DNA of 64,000 nt, from NCBI RefSeq assembly GCF_003846185.1, contig NZ_ML123034.1, forward strand, positions 3,646,790 to 3,710,789, given 5' to 3'. Positions within the stretch are counted from its first letter, which is position 1; every line of letters begins with the position of its first letter. Below the pieces are notes generated by a model that worked only from the letters and a program-made list of their open reading frames with translations, was not told the DNA's origin and did no database searches. Positions 60,196 through 64,000 of this stretch are shown here, piece after piece. The DNA comes from Streptomyces sp. ADI96-02. GTDB taxonomy: Bacteria; Actinomycetota; Actinomycetes; Streptomycetales; Streptomycetaceae. The translations under genes and the position numbers were made by a program.

Positions 60196-62271
60196 CTACC
60201 CCAGAGCCTTCGGCAGCGGGGCGGCGTGCAGCACGACGAGCCCGGACACCGCACGCGTCAGCGCCACGTACAGCCGGCGCAGCCCCGTCCGCTCGTCCGG
60301 CTCGCCCGCCACCACGGCCGCGGGCTCGTCGAGCACCACGTAGTCGTACTCCAGGCCCTTGGCCAGCGACGCGGGCACCAGCGTCAGCCGGGACGCGGCG
60401 GTGGTCTCCTCGCCCGGGGAGAGGTACGCGCGGCCCGCCGCCGTCAGCGCCTCCGCCAGCTCCGGAATCCGGGCGTCGGCCGCGATCAACCCGATCGACC
60501 CCTCGCGCAGCAGCGACTCCTCGCAGGCCGCCACCACGGCCGCGTCCAGGGCTCCGGCCCCGCCCGCGACCTCCCGTACGGCCAGCGACCCGGGCGACTC
60601 GCGGACCGACTCCACGGCGGCCAGCCCCGGCGAGATCTCCGGCAGTAGCCGCGAGGCGTACGCGATGACCTCGCGCGGCACGCGGAAACCGGCCGTCAGC
60701 TCTTCGACCACCGCGTCCGCCTTGCCCAGGTGGCGCAGGGCCTCGGCCCAGCTCTCCGTCGACCACGGCGTCGTCCCCTGCGCGAGGTCGCCGAGGACGG
60801 TCGCCGAACCGGTGGAGCAGCGCCGCCCCACCGCCCGATACTGCATCGGGGACAGATCCTGCGCCTCGTCGAGCACCACATGGCCGAGCGAGTGCGTCCG
60901 GGCGACCAGATCGCGGGCCTCGTCGATCAGCACCGCGTCCGCCGCCGACCACCTCGCCGACCTCACGCTCCGGGCCGGCCTGTCCCACAGGACGTCCTTC
61001 CGCTCATCCTCGGTGAGCAGTTCCCCGGCGTGCTCGGCCAGGAACTCCGGTTCGGACAGGAGCCGCAGCACCAGCTTCGCCGGATCGACGGCGGGCCAGA
61101 CCGCCTTCACCGCCGCCTTCACCGCCCGGTCGCGGGCCACCGCGTTCTGCACCCGGTCGTCCGGAGCCTCGCCCGCCTCCTCCATCCGTACGAGGACGGC
61201 GTGCGCGATCCGCTGCGGCAGCGCCTCATGCGCCGCCCCGTACCGCATGTCGCGGGCCAGCAGCTCCTCGACCATCTCCGCGATCTCGTACGCCGGCACC
61301 CGCCAGCGGCGCGAGCCGCGCACCACGACGACGGGCTCGGTCGGCGGCGTCACATGCGAGCGGAGCGCCCGGCGCAGCACCTCGGCCATCCGGGCGTCGC
61401 CCTTGACCACGGCCGCGGCGGGCCCGTCCGTGCCCCGGATCTCCAGATCGGCCGTCACCAGGTCGTCGACGGTGGCCTGCTTGACCTCCAACTCGCCGAG
61501 AGCGGGCAGAACCTGCTCGATGTAGTGGAGGAAGGAACGGTTCGGCCCGATGACGAGCGTGCCGGTGCGGGCCAGCCGCTCGCGGTGCGCGTAAAGGAGG
61601 AAGGCGACGCGGTGCAGGCCCACCGCCGTCTTGCCGGTGCCGGGCCCGCCCTGCACGCAGACCGTGCCGCCGAGCCCGCCGCGCACGATCTCGTCCTGCT
61701 CGGGCTGGATGGTGGCGACGATGTCGCGCATCGGGCCGACGCGCGGCCGTTCGATCTCCGTCTGGAGAAGCCGGCTGGTGCGGGCCGTCTCGGCCGGATC
61801 GGTCAGGTGCTCGTCCTCGTAGGCGGTCAGTTCGCCGGAGGTGTAACCGAAGCGGCGGCGCAGAGCGACGTCCCTCGGGTCGGTCCGGGACGCCTGGTAG
61901 TACGGCTGGGAGACCGGTGCGCGCCAGTCGATGACCATCGGGTCGCCGGCCGCGTCGTGCACGTGGCGCCGCCCGATGTAGAAGCGCTCGCCCTCCGCGC
62001 CCTCGGCCAGATCGCCGCCGACCCGGTGCAGGTAGTCGAGGCGGCCGAAGAACAGCGGGGTGTGCGAGAGGTCGGCGAGCGCCTTGACGCGGTCGTCGAT
62101 CTGGGACTGGAGCACGGCGGCGTTGACCCAGTTCGCGGTGACATCGCGGATGTCGAGGGCCTGTACGTCCTCCCGCATCGCGCGCAGGGCGGCGCGCGAC
62201 GCGGCGAGATGGGCGCGTTCGTGCGCCAGGGGGTCGGTGGTGGAATCGCTCTCTGCTACGTGCGCGGGCAC
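60196..62271 (-). CDS. HelD-type UvrD-like helicase (RNA polymerase recycling factor)
   Basis: 691 residues, SF1 helicase. N-terminal coiled region (LAHERAHLAASRAALRAMREDVQ), Walker A VQGGPGTGKTAVGLHRVAFL, Walker B VVLDEAQDLSPMQYR, TAGFRVPREVIAYASRLLP and C-terminal EYDYVVLDEP and LYVALTRAVSGLVVLHA. HelD-like proteins free stalled RNA polymerase. Related HelR of S. venezuelae confers rifamycin tolerance; no rifamycin-associated element was visible upstream. So HelD is a safe call, HelR a possibility. Confidence 0.88.
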   Translation of the reverse strand: MPAHVAESDSTTDPLAHERAHLAASRAALRAMREDVQALDIRDVTANWVNAAVLQSQIDDRVKALADLSHTPLFFGRLDYLHRVGGDLAEGAEGERFYIGRRHVHDAAGDPMVIDWRAPVSQPYYQASRTDPRDVALRRRFGYTSGELTAYEDEHLTDPAETARTSRLLQTEIERPRVGPMRDIVATIQPEQDEIVRGGLGGTVCVQGGPGTGKTAVGLHRVAFLLYAHRERLARTGTLVIGPNRSFLHYIEQVLPALGELEVKQATVDDLVTADLEIRGTDGPAAAVVKGDARMAEVLRRALRSHVTPPTEPVVVVRGSRRWRVPAYEIAEMVEELLARDMRYGAAHEALPQRIAHAVLVRMEEAGEAPDDRVQNAVARDRAVKAAVKAVWPAVDPAKLVLRLLSEPEFLAEHAGELLTEDERKDVLWDRPARSVRSARWSAADAVLIDEARDLVARTHSLGHVVLDEAQDLSPMQYRAVGRRCSTGSATVLGDLAQGTTPWSTESWAEALRHLGKADAVVEELTAGFRVPREVIAYASRLLPEISPGLAAVESVRESPGSLAVREVAGGAGALDAAVVAACEESLLREGSIGLIAADARIPELAEALTAAGRAYLSPGEETTAASRLTLVPASLAKGLEYDYVVLDEPAAVVAGEPDERTGLRRLYVALTRAVSGLVVLHAAPLPKALG

Positions 62272-62740
62272 GGTGTCGCCTCCGGCTCTTCAACGCAGGG
62301 CGGCGGACCGCGTGCTCCGGCGGCAGGAGGCCGGCGCGGTCCGCTCGGGATGATCGCGTGGGTGTCGGCCGGTTTCCGTCCGGTCGGCGGCGCTCCCCCG
62401 GCTGCCGGTACGCGAGGACGCCCGGGGACCGGAGCGCCCGATCGCCGTCGCCGCCGTGATCCGCCGGACGCCTCCGGACCGGTACCACGGTGCGGGAGGC
62501 GGGCAGACCGGCGATTCTAGCCACAGCCCGGCGGCCCGGTCGAAGGGGATACGCCGACGGCCTGCGGCGACGGGACACCTCTCCGGTAGGAGGGACCCGA
62601 GGGGTACGCCGGACTCCTGGCTGACACCGGAGGCCCACGCGGCCGGGCTCCGGCATGACACCGGAGGCCTACGCGGCCCGCCCCCGGGTTACCTCCGCGG
62701 GCCGATGCGTCCGTTCGGGTGACCGGAGCACCATGGAGAC
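62272..62740. other. intergenic region with a 23-bp direct repeat
   Basis: 469 bp upstream of the helicase gene and of a small ORF. It contains TGACACCGGAGGCCYACGCG plus GCC (23 bp) at 62622-62644 and 62656-62678, one mismatch, 34 bp apart. No promoter or ORF was assignable in the rest. Confidence 0.6.
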
Positions 62741-62932
62741 ATGAGCACAGCCACCGCGAACCCACGCAGGACCGGCCCCGCGCACGGCGCGACCGCGGTC
62801 ACCGGTCACCACCGACCCCACCGCGTCGGAGACGCGCTGCGCGCCGTGAAGGTCTTCGTGACGACCGCCTTCGGGGTCGTCGTCATGGGGGAGTACGCGG
62901 GAGAGCCGGTCGTCGCCCGCCGCACGCGCTGA
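62741..62932 (+). CDS. small hypothetical protein
   Basis: 63 residues. Basic N-terminal part, then a conserved-looking C-terminal part (VGDALRAVKVFVTTAFGVVVMGEYAGEPVVARR) with a short hydrophobic stretch. GGAG lies 4 nt before the ATG. Family not recognised; it may be membrane-associated. Confidence 0.5.
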   Translation: MSTATANPRRTGPAHGATAVTGHHRPHRVGDALRAVKVFVTTAFGVVVMGEYAGEPVVARRTR

Positions 62933-63013
62933 GCGTCCGGCCGCCGTCCGCACCCGCCCCTTCCGCGCCCCTCGGCTGCCGGCCCGCCCCCCCCGGCCGT
63001 CGGCCCGTCTCCC

Positions 63014-64000
63014 TCAGCTGCCGGCCAGCAGTTCGTCCGCGTCGACGATCCGGTACGCGTATCCCTGCTCGGCCAGGAACCGCTGGCGGTGCGCCGCGAA
63101 GTCCTGGTCGATCGTGTCGCGGGCGACCACCGAGTAGAACCGCGCCTCGTGCCCGTCGGCCTTCGGCCGCAGCACCCGGCCCAGCCGCTGGGCCTCCTCC
63201 TGCCGCGACCCGAAGGTCCCGGAGACCTGGATGGCGACGGTGGCCTCGGGCAGGTCGATGGAGAAGTTCGCGACCTTCGAGACCACGAGCACGCTGATCT
63301 CGCCCCGACGGAACGCGTCGAACAGCTTCTCGCGCTGGGCGTTGCTGGTCTCGCCCTTGATCACGGGGGCGTCCAGGTGCTCGCCGAGCTCGTCGAGCTG
63401 GTCGATGTACTGCCCGATGACCAGGGTCTGCTCGCCCTGGTGCTTGCGCACCAGCGCCTCCGTCACCTTCCGCTTCGTCGCGGTGGTGGCGCAGAACCGG
63501 TACTTCTCCTCCGCCTCGGCGGTCGCGTAGGCCAGCCGCTCGGCGTCGGTGAGGTTGACCCGCACCTCCACGCAGTCGGCGGGCGCGATGTAGCCCTGCG
63601 CCTCGATCTCCTTCCACGGGGCGTCGAAGCGCTTGGGCCCGATCAGCGAGAAGACGTCCGACTCGCGGCCGTCCTCGCGTACCAGCGTGGCGGTGAGCCC
63701 GAGCCGGCGGCGGGCCTGGAGGTCGGCGGTGAACTTGAAGACGGGCGCGGGCAGCAGGTGGACCTCGTCGTAGACGACCAGGCCCCAGTCGCGCGAGTCG
63801 AACAGCTCCAGGTGCGGGTAGACGCCCTTCCGCCGTGTCGTGAGCACCTGGTAGGTGGCGATGGTGACGGGCCGGATCTCCTTCTTCGTCCCGCTGTACT
63901 CGCCGATCTCGTCCTCGGTCAGCGAGGTCCGCTTCACCAGCTCGTGCTTCCACTGCCGGGCGGAGACGGTGTTGGTGACCAGGATCAGGGTGGTCGCCTT
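63014..64000 (-). CDS. XPB-type DNA repair helicase, partial
   Basis: C-terminal part (about 330 residues) of an SF2 helicase running off the right edge: IATYQVLTTRRKG, DEVHLLPAPVFKFTADLQARRRLGLTATLVREDGRE (motifs II-III), GEQTLVIGQYIDQLDELGEHL, VVSKVANFSIDLPEATVAIQVSGTFGSRQEEAQRLGRVLRPK (motifs V-VI) and C-terminal AEQGYAYRIVDADELL. Matches bacterial XPB homologues. The N terminus lies beyond the window. Confidence 0.93.
   Translation of the reverse strand, partial: KATTLILVTNTVSARQWKHELVKRTSLTEDEIGEYSGTKKEIRPVTIATYQVLTTRRKGVYPHLELFDSRDWGLVVYDEVHLLPAPVFKFTADLQARRRLGLTATLVREDGRESDVFSLIGPKRFDAPWKEIEAQGYIAPADCVEVRVNLTDAERLAYATAEAEEKYRFCATTATKRKVTEALVRKHQGEQTLVIGQYIDQLDELGEHLDAPVIKGETSNAQREKLFDAFRRGEISVLVVSKVANFSIDLPEATVAIQVSGTFGSRQEEAQRLGRVLRPKADGHEARFYSVVARDTIDQDFAAHRQRFLAEQGYAYRIVDADELLAGS

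Noticed and set aside
62272..62740. Rifamycin-associated element for a HelR assignment
   Set aside because: No inverted repeat of that type was found in front of the helicase gene, so only the general HelD call is made.

Overview
The window is chromosomal DNA from a Streptomyces or a very close relative. Evidence: very high GC with strong third-position GC bias (almost every gene has long open shadow frames), frequent GTG starts and ATGA/GTGA start-stop overlaps, an SsgA-like sporulation protein, an HbpS-SenS-SenR-type haem/redox system, a GAF-PAS-GGDEF protein of the CdgB type, dre-like DasR boxes and a CIRCE-controlled stand-alone groEL. The gene order from the SenR/SenS/HbpS set through cdgB, nagA-nagK, otsB/otsA, thrC, csp and groEL matches what I recall of the S. 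coelicolor core chromosome around SCO4274-SCO4308; this is memory, not a search. No rRNA, tRNA, CRISPR array, prophage or insertion sequence was seen.

Layout. 1-2.6 kb: SenR (cut by the left edge) and SenS, divergent from secreted HbpS. 2.6-8.6 kb: ankyrin protein, propeller lipoprotein, M1 and M4 exported metallopeptidases, TerD. 8.7-13 kb: ArfB-like ribosome rescue factor, flavin reductase, diguanylate cyclase behind a cluster of palindromes, a membrane-anchored carbohydrate-binding protein. 13-18 kb: PfkB kinase, nagK-nagA and an orphan sugar-binding lipoprotein around two dre boxes. 18-22 kb: otsB, otsA and gpgS (trehalose and glucosylglycerate). 22-26.5 kb: SAM riboswitch, thrC, a ThiS/MoaD-like protein ending in Gly-Gly-Cys, cold-shock protein, and groEL behind two CIRCE elements. 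26.5-30.6 kb: membrane mannosyltransferase, ECF sigma factor with a partner membrane protein, SsgA-like protein, and a PadR-methyltransferase fusion with two tandem operators.

30.7-39.8 kb is a self-contained beta-glucan utilisation locus: secreted GH81 endo-1,3-beta-glucanase, ABC importer (binding protein and two permeases, no ATPase), GH1 beta-glucosidase and a LacI regulator, with two matching 12-14 bp palindromes in front of the two divergent units. 40-43 kb: small hypothetical and stress-type proteins. 42.9-47.6 kb: a bacteriophytochrome histidine kinase whose ATPase domain is split by a +1 frameshift, convergent with a response regulator/PP2C pair. 47.7-51.4 kb: MurNAc-type PTS EIIBC, murQ and an RpiR regulator. 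51.5-54.2 kb: small proteins, an MFS exporter and an HD hydrolase. 54.3-56.7 kb: pxpABC 5-oxoprolinase. 56.8-60.1 kb: copper ATPase with a CsoR-type operator, divergent from cutC, which has a dre-like box. 60.2-64 kb: HelD-type helicase and the C-terminal part of an XPB-type helicase.

Recurring theme: amino-sugar and cell-wall/glucan salvage (NagA, NagK, MurQ, EIIBC, GH81/GH1) together with nutrient or stress sensing (DasR boxes, c-di-GMP, SAM riboswitch, phytochrome, SenSR). The most notable items are the frameshifted phytochrome, the PadR-methyltransferase fusion with its twin operators, the SAM riboswitch on thrC with the Gly-Gly-Cys sulfur-carrier-like protein, and a dre-like element in front of cutC. 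Several spacers carry short perfect tandem repeats likely to be strain-variable.
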